A stretch of DNA of 64,000 nucleotides from Arcicella rosea (GCF_014204325.1 NZ_JACHKT010000015.1:62001-126000), one strand, 5' to 3'; shown: positions 1-8,206, counted from the stretch's first letter. A program made the numbers and translations. Notes: generated by a model from the letters alone, not told the origin.

Positions 1-28
1 GTGTAGAGATATTTACAAGGCAAAAAAC

Positions 29-125
29 GAAAAGAGAAAGATTTGCTCTACCAACTGAGCTACTACTTGTGTAAAGTAAGTGGGACTCGAACCCACGACC
101 CAACCGCCCCGAAGCATCTCTTTTC
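29..125 (-). ncRNA. Y RNA-like permuted tRNA mimic (unit A)
   Basis: Read on the minus strand, a 9-bp closing stem (117-125 gaaaagaga with 29-37 tctcttttc) encloses a tRNA-like module in permuted order. First comes a T arm at 96-80, stem GTGGG/CCCAC around the canonical loop TTCGAGT. Next is a 6-bp acceptor-like stem (79-74 with 68-63, one G-U pair) capped by a 5-base loop TACAC. Then come TA and a perfect D arm at 60-45, GCTC-AGTTGGTA-GAGC. A tRNA opened at the anticodon and sealed at its acceptor end has exactly this order, as described for the tRNA-like module of bacterial YrlA RNAs. The same-strand rsr gene just upstream fits a Ro60-bound Y RNA. The arms are seen directly; the Y RNA identity is inferred from family knowledge, and the ends and expression are unknown. 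Confidence 0.8.
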
Positions 126-156
126 TACGGCACTCATTTCTTTGAGGTAACAGGCA

Positions 157-223
157 TCAAATGTTTTATTAAACTGGGACTCGAACCCAAAGCCTAACGC
201 TTTTACCACGAAGTAACATTTGA
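157..223 (-). ncRNA. Reduced Y RNA-like element (unit B)
   Basis: A perfect 9-bp closing stem (215-223 tcaaatgtt with 157-165 aacatttga, minus strand) encloses a T arm at 190-174 (five pairs including one U-G, loop TTCGAGT). Directly after the 5' strand comes ACTTCGTGG, matching TGCTTCGGG in unit A and TACTTCGTA in unit C. A short D-like hairpin, CTT-CGTGGTAA-AAG, can form at 213-200. Only eight bases separate the T arm from the 3' strand, so the capped acceptor stem and standard D arm of unit A are missing. It is either a minimal tRNA mimic or a decaying copy. Confidence 0.55.
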
Positions 224-257
224 CTAACGACACTCATTTTTACTGGAGCAAAAATCT

Positions 258-366
258 ATACCAAGTGCGGGGCATTGCATTGCTGGAGTCGAACCAAGAA
301 GACCTCATTGAATTTCTCAATCTCGCCATTCCTCCCCTATATGGTTGCTACGAAGTAACTCGGTAT
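258..366 (-). ncRNA. Divergent Y RNA-like element (unit C)
   Basis: This element starts about 22 bases after the rsr stop codon, on the same strand. A 9-bp closing stem (358-366 ataccgagt with 258-266 acttggtat, one G-U) is followed by TACTTCGTA, as in units A and B. Inside are a 5-bp hairpin (321-307, ATTGA/TCAAT) and a T arm at 298-282 with loop TTCGACT and four good pairs. No clear D arm is seen. GGGG near 334-337 could pair with CCCC near 268-271. The element is longer and more diverged than unit A; its assignment rests on the shared stem, the CTTCG box, the T arm and its position. Confidence 0.5.
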
Positions 367-388
367 TCTACGGCATCCTGTAAAGTCT

Positions 389-1906
389 TTAAAGCTCTAT
401 TTTATGAATTGTTTCTAAGACAGATTTTTGTGATTCAAGTGCTTCGAGAACATCAAAAATCTTTTCAGACCAACCTGCTATCAAGAATACATCTTCTTGT
501 GGAGTATTGACTGGCATTTGTCCATATCCTGTTAAATCAAAAAGGTACAATTTTGCATTGGGTGCTATCTTTTTGTAAAGCCTCCAACAGTTTGATAGCG
601 TGTTCTCGCCTTGTGTATCCCATAATTGCATATCTGTAAATATCATTACTTTATCTGCTTGATATTTACGGCTGATTAAATCTTGAATTACCAAGTGTCC
701 ATTTGTTGCGTAACCCACTTCACCTTCTCTGCGGTAAAAAGCATCAACATTGGCTAATATTCCTTGTGAAGGTAACTGAACTACTTTCCAAGTGTCACCA
801 AATATACCTGTCACAACGTTTTTACATTTGGCTTGTAAAATCATTCCCAAAAGCAAACCTATATCATAAAACCTAACCTTACTTTTAGGAGAAATATTTT
901 TTTGCATCGACCCCGAAACATCACAAGCAATCACCACTTTTACTTCATTTCCAAAACCTGACAAACTACTTGTACTGTGTTTGATGGCTTCTTCTAAAGT
1001 ATTCAGTACTAATGAAACATTTCCATGTTTTACTTTCGATAATTCACGATAAGCTGCTAAAAACCTGAACGGTAATTGTTTAGAATTGGCAACAGCTTTT
1101 GGATTTGATAAATAATTAAGAGCCTTTTGAAGATATGCTTCTTCTACGTTGGCTTCTAAAATATTTCTTAGGTTTCTCAACATAGCCATGTAGCCAATCT
1201 TCTCACTTTCAATAAGTTCTTGCCATTTTTCTTTAAAAGCGGCTTTCTTTTCTTTGTTATTATTGAAATGTTTTTGTCCTAAAGCTGAAAGTTCAGTTTC
1301 CCAAGTATAAGGAACAGCCAAAGTATTCTTGGCAATTTTATCAAAAAGTAATTGTTGTTCAGGACTTTTTGGCTTAGGGTGTACCAAAAACAAAGCATCT
1401 TTCAGTTTAATACCGTTTGACTGATTGTATTTAGCAAACTGGTATTCATCAAAATTATTAAAAGCACCCGATAAGCCCTTTTGAATTTGTTTTGATAATT
1501 TATTGAGTTGCTTTGTGCCAGTACGAGCATTACTTTTTTGATAGTATGCCAATACTTCTACTATTTCATCTGGTCTGACTACGATTTTTTCAATCGTTTT
1601 TCTGACCAAGCTATTTCCTTGAGTAACTTTTGCTAATTCAACAGACAGTAAAACAGGTACTGTTCTCAAGTGCATTTGCAAACGCACATAAACAGCAAGT
1701 TTAGCAACAAACTCAGGACTTACTTTTTTCATCAATTCCTGAATTCTTTTTTGTCTGCGATTTTCATCTTCATAATAGGTAGCCTCAATTATACTTGTCA
1801 CAGAAGCTGAATACAATTCCATTTCAGGAGTAATTCTGTAAGTTTTCGAACCTTCATAATTTTTAGAAAGGTTAAGAGCATCTTTAAACCAATTAAATTT
1901 CATCAT
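389..1906 (-). CDS. rsr: TROVE/vWA protein, Ro60 (Rsr) orthologue
   Basis: A 505-residue Ro60-type RNA-binding ring protein. The N-terminal 300 or so residues match the alpha-helical TROVE domain. The C-terminal part is a von Willebrand A fold whose metal site is visible as DVSGS (D329, S331, S333). In bacteria such proteins bind Y RNAs and work with exonucleases in RNA maturation and decay, or sit in RNA-repair operons with RtcB. Tandem tRNA-like elements follow the stop codon on the same strand, and a WYL regulator diverges upstream, which supports the assignment. The start at 1906 begins ATG-ATG; either ATG may be used. An rtcB or nuclease gene might follow beyond position 1, but that is a guess. 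Confidence 0.9.
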   Translation of the reverse strand: MMKFNWFKDALNLSKNYEGSKTYRITPEMELYSASVTSIIEATYYEDENRRQKRIQELMKKVSPEFVAKLAVYVRLQMHLRTVPVLLSVELAKVTQGNSLVRKTIEKIVVRPDEIVEVLAYYQKSNARTGTKQLNKLSKQIQKGLSGAFNNFDEYQFAKYNQSNGIKLKDALFLVHPKPKSPEQQLLFDKIAKNTLAVPYTWETELSALGQKHFNNNKEKKAAFKEKWQELIESEKIGYMAMLRNLRNILEANVEEAYLQKALNYLSNPKAVANSKQLPFRFLAAYRELSKVKHGNVSLVLNTLEEAIKHSTSSLSGFGNEVKVVIACDVSGSMQKNISPKSKVRFYDIGLLLGMILQAKCKNVVTGIFGDTWKVVQLPSQGILANVDAFYRREGEVGYATNGHLVIQDLISRKYQADKVMIFTDMQLWDTQGENTLSNCWRLYKKIAPNAKLYLFDLTGYGQMPVNTPQEDVFLIAGWSEKIFDVLEALESQKSVLETIHKIEL

Positions 1907-2185
1907 TATAAGCTGTTTTCATTGTTGACACTACAAAGTTGCAAGCTCACAACGCAGTCTTTTTGCGTAGCAAAAATTATTTTCTATTTTTAGTGAAATA
2001 TTTTAAAAATTCACAATTCAAAACTAATCCTATACAAAGGATTGTCAAATTATTGATTTTGGGTTTCAGATTTCAGCTTTATAAAAAACGTTTTTTAAAT
2101 TACTTTATCCTATTTCCCGAAATCTGAATTAATTAAATCTTTCGTACAACATAATTCAAAACTCATAATTCATAACTAATTCAAT

Positions 2186-3196
2186 ATGCCTGCTAATAGA
2201 AATGCCTTGATTCGGTATAAAACCATTGATACTTGTTTGCAGAACCGTCACAGAAAATGGACTTTAGAAGACTTGATAGAAAGTGTTTCGGAGGCTCTTT
2301 ATGAGTATGAAGGAATCCATAAAGGCATCAGTAAAAGAAGTATTCAGGCTGATATACAAATGATGAGAAGTGAAAAATTGGGTTATGAAGCACCGATTGT
2401 TGTCATCGACAAAAAATATTATACTTATGAAGACCCCAATTTTAGTATTACAAAAACGCCTTTGACCAGTGCAGACGTTTCCAGAATGAACGAGGCACTT
2501 GATATGTTAAAGCAGTTCAAAGGGTTTTCTCACTTCAACCAACTCAGTGAAGTAATCAATAAATTAGAAGAACATATTTACAGCAATAAAGAAAAACGTA
2601 ATTCAGTAATTGATTTTGAGAAAAACGAGAACCTCAGGGGACTTGAGTACTTGGATGATATTTACCAATCTATCCTTCAAAAAAAAGCGATATATCTGAA
2701 TTATCGGTCATTCAAAGCTCAACAGGCAAATCAATTTTACTTTCATGTTTGGTGGCTAAAAGAATTTAAAAACCGATGGTTTGCCGTAGGAGTACGACAT
2801 AAACATGATGTAATCACCACTTTGGCATTAGACAGAATCTTAGATTTGAAAATTGATGCAGACGCTCCTTACATCGAAAATCTAAAATATAGCCCAGAAT
2901 TGTATTATTATCATGTGATAGGTGCAACGGTAAGCCATAATGTGCGGGCAAGCAAAGTAAGAATCAAAGTCAGTAATTTGCACGCTCCATACATAGAAAC
3001 TAAACCTTTGCATCATTCACAACAAGTAGTAGAAAGAAGCAATACGGGAATTATTATTGAAATAAAAGTTCAATTAAACTTTGAGCTTGAGAAGGAATTA
3101 TTGGGTTTTGGGGAAGGCTTGGAAGTATTAGAACCACCTATTTTAAGAAAAATCATGCAGAAAAGATTGGATAGGGCGAGTGAGCAGTATAGATAA
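2186..3196 (+). CDS. WYL-domain transcriptional regulator
   Basis: A 336-residue protein with an N-terminal helix-turn-helix region (about residues 1-75), a middle helical region and a WYL-type Sm-like domain (about 150-260) with the typical RWFAVG strand. WYL domains are thought to sense nucleic-acid or nucleotide ligands and control defence or repair genes. The gene diverges from rsr across 279 bases that must hold both promoters, so control of rsr and the Y-like RNAs is the natural inference. The length is normal for the large Bacteroidota WYL subfamily. The start ATG has good N-terminal homology features. A strong 15-bp hairpin follows at 3231. Confidence 0.85.
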   Translation: MPANRNALIRYKTIDTCLQNRHRKWTLEDLIESVSEALYEYEGIHKGISKRSIQADIQMMRSEKLGYEAPIVVIDKKYYTYEDPNFSITKTPLTSADVSRMNEALDMLKQFKGFSHFNQLSEVINKLEEHIYSNKEKRNSVIDFEKNENLRGLEYLDDIYQSILQKKAIYLNYRSFKAQQANQFYFHVWWLKEFKNRWFAVGVRHKHDVITTLALDRILDLKIDADAPYIENLKYSPELYYYHVIGATVSHNVRASKVRIKVSNLHAPYIETKPLHHSQQVVERSNTGIIIEIKVQLNFELEKELLGFGEGLEVLEPPILRKIMQKRLDRASEQYR

Positions 3197-3230
3197 TTTT
3201 CAATAGGGTCGGGATGAATCCTAACCTTTT

Positions 3231-3263
3231 ACTCATGGCATGACTTAGAGTCATGCCATGAGT
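3231..3263 (+). terminator. 15-bp perfect hairpin after WYL gene
   Basis: The arms actcatggcatgact and agtcatgccatgagt pair perfectly around the 3-base loop tag, followed by a T-rich run. It lies 35 bases after the WYL regulator stop, so it probably terminates that gene. A degenerate copy of the same motif recurs at 5651-5681. Confidence 0.7.
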
Positions 3264-3306
3264 TGTTTTTTATCATAAACACTACGCTAAGCGAAGGTAT
3301 GCAACA

Positions 3307-3789
3307 TTATTTTTTCCCAACTCTTGATTTTATAAACTCTAACTGATCTTCTGTCAATGTTGTCATATCAATGAAATTGCCAAACTTTTTGCTGTGATAT
3401 AAAATCAAAAACTTACCAAACTCTTTTTGCTTAATAATATGTGACCACAAAAAATCGCTATTAAATGTCAACCCTTTAACAGCAACTCCTCGGTCGCTAA
3501 AAGTGTATGTCATCTCATTTTGGAAACTTGGATTTGATGTAAACTGTCTAATAGAAATTAAAACAATTACTGATGGAGCTAACAAAAGAAATATTCCAAT
3601 AACAATATCATATATTGGCATATCAGTGTAATAATCTATGACTTTAAGATAGTCAAGTAATACAATTGTTAGCAAGTAAAGTCCAAGCAAAGTGGCAAAG
3701 ATAAATATCGGCTTTTTATAAAGTCCGACATACATTACTCTTGTATACTCTTTTATTGTCAAACGTGTTTTGATTGTAAAGTCTTCCAT
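3307..3789 (-). CDS. YcxB-like membrane protein
   Basis: A 160-residue protein. A short cytoplasmic N-terminus is followed by two hydrophobic segments (about residues 27-47 and 60-82) and a soluble C-terminal part with the pattern of YcxB-like domains, including TYTFSDRGV, a WSHI strand and a final F-I-x-S-R helix. The family is widespread and of unknown function. The gene stands alone between a hairpin and a REP-like repeat. The start ATG at 3789 is the natural one. Confidence 0.65.
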   Translation of the reverse strand: MEDFTIKTRLTIKEYTRVMYVGLYKKPIFIFATLLGLYLLTIVLLDYLKVIDYYTDMPIYDIVIGIFLLLAPSVIVLISIRQFTSNPSFQNEMTYTFSDRGVAVKGLTFNSDFLWSHIIKQKEFGKFLILYHSKKFGNFIDMTTLTEDQLEFIKSRVGKK

Positions 3790-3870
3790 AGGAATTGAAG
3801 GGTTTAGCTAAATTTTATAGTACTTTTTGTATTATTCACAAACTAACTTTAGAATATGGTTTAGATAATT

Positions 3871-3925
3871 GGTGCGTTGCTTACGCACGTGTTGTTGGTG
3901 AGCAAACTCCAACAACAGCAAAAAA
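3871..3925 (+). repeat. REP-like palindromic element, distant copy
   Basis: Two hairpins lie in tandem: gtgcgt/acgcac (3872-3888) and tgttgttgg/ccaacaaca (3890-3917), followed by an A run. The order GTTGCT-ACGC, then GTTGG, then ACTCCAAC matches the palindromes that flank the RAYT transposase at 62.5-63.2 kb. A fragment, gttgttggtgcaggttg, recurs at about 4519. Confidence 0.6.
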
Positions 3926-4010
3926 ATTCTGTTAAAGTGAACGATTTTAATTGTAGTATGTTTAGTTAATACTTGTTTTATTTTGAAACAAGTATTAACT
4001 AATAAATAGA

Positions 4011-4286
4011 ATGGCACTGTATAATTTCCCAATTTATATTTTAGTAAAAGGAAGAAAAGCACAAGAACTTTTAAAGAATGAAAACTTTCTTCTTGAAGTT
4101 GAAGAATCAATTGATATTGTCGATATACGTAAAATTATACTTAAATACTTTATGATTGATATTGATAATCATAATGATAGAGGTCTAATATCCATTAATG
4201 ATGATTCGGATGAGCCTTTTAATTACAAATTAGTAATTAAAGATTTACAAGGACCTTACTTAGGTAAATTTTCAAATCAAGTTTAA
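4011..4286 (+). CDS. Small hypothetical protein
   Basis: A 91-residue predicted protein that I do not recognise. It is soluble, acidic in its second half (DIDNH, NDDSDEP), with no signal peptide or membrane segment. The codon pattern looks coding, and the composition is more protein-like than the opposite frame. The gene stands alone between REP-like debris and an 8-bp hairpin at 4332-4353 (ggtcttaa/ttaagacc) that could end its transcript. It may be a small effector, an immunity-like protein or spurious. Confidence 0.45.
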   Translation: MALYNFPIYILVKGRKAQELLKNENFLLEVEESIDIVDIRKIILKYFMIDIDNHNDRGLISINDDSDEPFNYKLVIKDLQGPYLGKFSNQV

Positions 4287-4591
4287 TTGACTAATTATGT
4301 ATTCAATACTAATTAATAACCATCTCAAACTGGTCTTAAGATTTATTAAGACCTAAAACGAGGAAGAACTTCACGCTCGAAAGGGCTTATTGAAAATATT
4401 AAAATTTATCAAGGTAAAATGGATATTTATACCTGATACATTTGTGAACGTGACGCTCTTTAACATTTTGGTTCGTAGGAAACAACCTACGATTATTTGA
4501 AATTAAGCCCTTCTTCTTTCGTTGTTGGTGCAGGTTGCCCATGAACCATTTCATAATCTATGATTATTGCAGAGTTTGATATTTCAAGCAT
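4287..4591. other. Intergenic stretch with nested inverted repeats
   Basis: No coding region is seen. It contains an 8-bp hairpin (4332-4353), a 9-bp inverted pair aagggctta (4381-4389) and taagccctt (4504-4512), and between them a 7-bp hairpin tcgtagg/cctacga (4473-4492). The outer pair could be the ends of a roughly 130-bp decayed MITE-like element. Confidence 0.4.
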
Positions 4592-4831
4592 TTATCTGTC
4601 CGTTTTAAATCCTTCATAAATCCATATGCCTGCAAAAGTTAAAACCCAATAAACTGGGGTACAAATAATTAAGCCAACCAAAAACCACTCTTCTTCACCG
4701 CCCATAATGTAACCTGCAATATAGGGTAAAATTAGACTTGCTACGATGATAGCTCTTTGTACTCCTTTGAGTAATGCTTTGAATCTTGGAATCATAGTTT
4801 TCTTGTTTTGTCGTTTCTTAAAATGGTACAC
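4592..4831 (-). CDS. Small two-TM membrane protein
   Basis: A 79-residue predicted protein with two hydrophobic segments (about residues 29-45 and 51-72) separated by GGEEEW, and a basic N-terminus. I do not recognise the family. An internal ATG at 4795 (MIPRFK) would give a 67-residue protein and is an equally likely start. The gene stands alone between two gene-free stretches. A small inner-membrane protein is the safest description. Confidence 0.5.
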   Translation of the reverse strand: MYHFKKRQNKKTMIPRFKALLKGVQRAIIVASLILPYIAGYIMGGEEEWFLVGLIICTPVYWVLTFAGIWIYEGFKTDR

Positions 4832-5234
4832 AACTCGCTAATATGCGAAATTGATGTCGTAATTCTACATTGTTAAACCAATTTTCTATTTTCCGAAAAG
4901 TACTACTTTATTTTTTCTCTGCAAACTCCTCTCTATTTTTTATCAAATACCCTTTAAAGCCTAATTAATCGCTTATTCTTTCCTGTTTCTTTTGAAATAA
5001 TTTACCGTATAATAAAAATACGCTTGTTGATGTCGGTTCAATTTGAAAAAAAATATTAATTTTAAGTAGCTGATAGATAGGCTGATGAATGCTTTTATGG
5101 AACTCAAAGCTGTGATTAGTAGGCTTTTTGTCTGAGAAAGAATAATTTCAAAGGCAATCTTTTATATTTGAATGAGTAATGAAAATCAAGATAATTGACT
5201 CTTGCACAAGGAAATAACACTAAACTAATTACCT
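4832..5234. other. Gene-free AT-rich stretch
   Basis: About 400 bases without a convincing reading frame, RNA gene or repeat. It presumably holds the promoters of the divergent small membrane-protein genes at 4592-4831 and 5235-5612. I see nothing else in it. Confidence 0.4.
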
Positions 5235-5612
5235 ATGAAAGGATACTATAAAATTCCGACAATCATTTTTTCACTACTGTTAATAATTCCAGGAGATAAA
5301 ATATCATTTCCTGTTTTTTTGATAATTCTATTAAGTTTTACAGGTGGTTTTTTGCAAATACTATTTAGTCTCTTTTCAATTACTTCAATAATTTATTTAA
5401 TATACTCTACATATTCAAAATTCAACAATAAAGCAGATAGTATTGTTACAATTACAATTATTCTTATCTCCTTTTTATTGCTACTCACACAATATAATAC
5501 TCTTTATTATTATGGAGATATAGCGGTTTTTATTTCAATATTTTTGTTTCTAGCCTTCTCCATTTTAACGCTTTATTATTCAATTAACAAGCTAATTAAT
5601 CGAGGGAAATAG
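5235..5612 (+). CDS. Small polytopic membrane protein
   Basis: A 125-residue, very hydrophobic predicted protein with about four membrane segments (residues 8-20, 24-57, 67-86 and 91-115) and a basic C-terminal tail (NKLINRGK). No family is recognised. It stands alone; a degenerate repeat and the maeB terminator hairpin follow. The rich Ile/Leu/Ser content is consistent with a genuine inner-membrane protein rather than a shadow frame, but nothing indicates its role. Confidence 0.5.
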   Translation: MKGYYKIPTIIFSLLLIIPGDKISFPVFLIILLSFTGGFLQILFSLFSITSIIYLIYSTYSKFNNKADSIVTITIILISFLLLLTQYNTLYYYGDIAVFISIFLFLAFSILTLYYSINKLINRGK

Positions 5613-5650
5613 CCATTCATAAATTTAGATATATCCTTTTGTTGTTTTAA

Positions 5651-5681
5651 TCATGGGATGACTTAGTGTCATGTATGAGTT
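5651..5681. repeat. Degenerate copy of the 3231 hairpin motif
   Basis: This stretch (tcatgggatgacttagtg followed by tcatgtatgagtt) matches 3233-3264 at most positions, but the stem has decayed. A companion motif, GGGTCGG-AT-AATCC, also occurs at both loci (3206-3221 and 5709-5725), so a two-part intergenic element seems to be repeated. Confidence 0.5.
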
Positions 5682-5704
5682 GAAATTTGAGTTGGTTTTA
5701 ATAG

Positions 5705-5734
5705 ACAAGGGTCGGAATTAATCCCGACCCTTGT
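5705..5734. terminator. Hairpin downstream of maeB
   Basis: An 11-bp stem acaagggtcgg/ccgacccttgt with an 8-base loop lies 36 bases beyond the maeB stop. It probably ends maeB transcription. No strong T run follows on the minus strand, so its strength is uncertain. Confidence 0.5.
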
Positions 5735-5769
5735 GAATATTAATGATTATTTTCCTTGAAAACTGATAC

Positions 5770-8043
5770 TTATTTCCCTTGTGCTTCTACCACAGCAATG
5801 GCTACCATGTTTACAATTTCACGTACTGATGAACCCAATTGTAATACGTGTACTGGTTTACGTAATCCTAAAAGGATTGGTCCGATGTACTCAATATCAC
5901 TGGTTTCTTTCAATAAGTTATAGGCAATGTTAGCCGCAGAAAGGTTAGGGAATATTAAAGTATTTGCTCCTTCCTCCGCTAACTTAGAGAATGGATAATT
6001 TTCTTTAATCAACTCATTATCAAAGGCTAAGTGTGCTTGCATTTCACCTTCTACAATCATTTCTGGATGCTTTTTCTGTAAAATAGCCGTCGCTTCTCTC
6101 ATTTTTACAGCATCTTCTCCGTTGGCAGTGCCAAAGTTGGAATAGGTCAACAAAGCAATTCTTGGTTTCAAGTTGAAACGTTCAACAGCCTTGGCAGTTA
6201 GTTCTGTAATTTCAACAATGTCTTCAACCGTTGGATTGAAATTCACAGTTGTATCTGAGAAAAATACTGGGCCTTTTTTCGTCAATAAAATATACATACC
6301 CGCTACTTTCTTCACGCCATCTTCACGACCAATAATCTGTAAAGCTGGACGAATAGCATCTGGATAATTACGAGTAAGACCTGAAATCACACAGTCAGCA
6401 TCACCAGTTTCTACCATCATCGAAGCGAAGTAACTGCGTACTTGCATCTGCTTATGAGCTTCGTACTGATTGTAACCTTTACGTTTTCTTTTATTGAAGA
6501 AAATATCACCATACTCTTTCAATCGTTCAATCGTTTCTGGTGCACGAGTATCAATGATTTGTACTTCATTCAAATCCAGATTATTTTCTTGAATAATTCT
6601 TCTGATTTTATTTTTATCCCCCAATAAAATTGGCACACAAATACCTTCATCTTTCGACTGTTGAACAGATTTTAATACTTTCAGATTTTCAGCATCAGCA
6701 AAAACAACTCGCTTAGGCGAACGTTTCGCTTTGTTGAAAATATATTTCATCAATTGATTATCTAAGCCCAAACGTTTACTTAGTTCTAATTCGTAAGCGT
6801 CCCAATCCGTAATTGGTTTTTGAGCCAAACCTGCTTCCATTGCCGCACGTGCCACTGCTGGAGCTACGGTAGTAATTAAACGTGGGTCAACGGGTTTTGG
6901 AATAATATATGTTCTTCCGAAAGAAAGATTCTTTTCGTTATAAGCCAAGTTTACGATGTCTGGCACTGGTTTCTTTGCTAATTCAGCTAAAGCTTTTGCA
7001 GCCGCCAATTTCATGGTTTCATCAATTTCAGTAGCACGCACATCCAAAGCACCTCTGAAAATGTATGGAAAACCTAACACGTTATTTACTTGGTTGGGAT
7101 AATCCGAACGACCCGTCGCCATAATAATATCTTCACGAGCGGCTACAGCATCTTCATACGAAATCTCAGGCGTTGGGTTTGCCATTGCAAAAACGATAGC
7201 ATCTTTTGCCATTGATTTTATCATTTGCTGAGAAACGATATTACCAACCGACAAACCTAAGAAAACGTCAGCGTCAACCATTGCCTCCGCCAAATTATGT
7301 ATATCATTTCGGTCTGTAGCAAAAGGCTGAACGTATTTATTCAAATCTGTTCTTTGTTTCGATACCAAACCATCTTTATCAAACATCAAAATATTCTCTA
7401 CTTTCGCACCTAAACCTAAGTACAATTTTGCACAAGAAAGCGCCGCAGCACCAGCACCCGAAATCGTGAATTTACAATCTTCAATGCGTTTCCCTACAAT
7501 TTCCAAAGCGTTCAACAAAGCCGCTGCCGAAATGATGGCTGTACCGTGTTGGTCGTCGTGCATGATAGGAATATTAAGGTCTTTTCTTAATCTTTCCTCA
7601 ATCTCAAAACACTCTGGCGATTTAATATCTTCGAGGTTTACGCCACCAAAAGTTGGTTCTAAGATTTTTACAGTACGGATAATTTCTTCGGGGTCTTCGG
7701 TGTTTAATTCAATATCAAAAACATCAATGTCCGCAAAAATTTTAAACAAAACGCCTTTACCTTCCATCACAGGTTTTGAGGCTTCTGCACCGATGTTACC
7801 AAGTCCTAAAACGGCTGTACCATTTGAAATTACGGCTACTAAATTACCTTTTGCTGTATATTTATAAACATCTTCACGGTTGGCTGCAATAGCCAAACAT
7901 GGTTCTGCAACGCCTGGAGAATAAGCAAGAGAAAGATCTCTCTGAGTTTCGGTTTCTTTGGTTGGAATTACTGCAATTTTGCCTGGGCGACCTTTAGAAT
8001 GGTAGTCTAACGCATCTTGTTTTCTAATTGAGATTTGGCTCAT
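5770..8043 (-). CDS. maeB: NADP-dependent malic enzyme with phosphotransacetylase-like tail
   Basis: A 757-residue MaeB-type enzyme that oxidatively decarboxylates malate to pyruvate with NADP, in the cytoplasm. The N-terminal half (about 1-420) is the catalytic malic enzyme. Visible are the SPGVAEPC motif near residue 42, the HDDQHGTA stretch near 163 and the GAGAAA dinucleotide site near 197. The C-terminal half (about 430-757) is the phosphotransacetylase-like domain typical of this long form, which usually regulates rather than catalyses. Length is normal and no key motif is missing. A DctA-type carrier gene lies 1.2 kb upstream on the same strand, so malate import and use may be linked. 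Confidence 0.95.
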   Translation of the reverse strand: MSQISIRKQDALDYHSKGRPGKIAVIPTKETETQRDLSLAYSPGVAEPCLAIAANREDVYKYTAKGNLVAVISNGTAVLGLGNIGAEASKPVMEGKGVLFKIFADIDVFDIELNTEDPEEIIRTVKILEPTFGGVNLEDIKSPECFEIEERLRKDLNIPIMHDDQHGTAIISAAALLNALEIVGKRIEDCKFTISGAGAAALSCAKLYLGLGAKVENILMFDKDGLVSKQRTDLNKYVQPFATDRNDIHNLAEAMVDADVFLGLSVGNIVSQQMIKSMAKDAIVFAMANPTPEISYEDAVAAREDIIMATGRSDYPNQVNNVLGFPYIFRGALDVRATEIDETMKLAAAKALAELAKKPVPDIVNLAYNEKNLSFGRTYIIPKPVDPRLITTVAPAVARAAMEAGLAQKPITDWDAYELELSKRLGLDNQLMKYIFNKAKRSPKRVVFADAENLKVLKSVQQSKDEGICVPILLGDKNKIRRIIQENNLDLNEVQIIDTRAPETIERLKEYGDIFFNKRKRKGYNQYEAHKQMQVRSYFASMMVETGDADCVISGLTRNYPDAIRPALQIIGREDGVKKVAGMYILLTKKGPVFFSDTTVNFNPTVEDIVEITELTAKAVERFNLKPRIALLTYSNFGTANGEDAVKMREATAILQKKHPEMIVEGEMQAHLAFDNELIKENYPFSKLAEEGANTLIFPNLSAANIAYNLLKETSDIEYIGPILLGLRKPVHVLQLGSSVREIVNMVAIAVVEAQGK

Positions 8044-8206
8044 AATGAAGTGTCACTAATTGGGTTTGTTTAAAAAACTGTCGCAAAAGTACGCTAAGGG
8101 TTTTTGATAAACTAAGAAAATCGTGCTGTATTAAAGCACCAGAAAAAATGACGACGGTTCTTTTCTGACAAAAACCATTGTCGAAATATTTTAATATAAA
8201 ATTTTA

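Noticed and set aside
40-101. A normal tRNA gene on the minus strand
   Set aside because: The T arm precedes the D arm and there is no anticodon arm or open acceptor end, so it cannot be a standard tRNA; the permuted Y-type reading explains all stems.
220-510. Plus-strand open frame overlapping the end of rsr and the Y RNA array
   Set aside because: It runs antisense through the tRNA-like units and the rsr 3' end, and its protein has no recognisable pattern.
3832-4110. Minus-strand open frame of 92 residues
   Set aside because: It overlaps the REP-like hairpins and the more protein-like plus-strand gene at 4011; the composition looks random.
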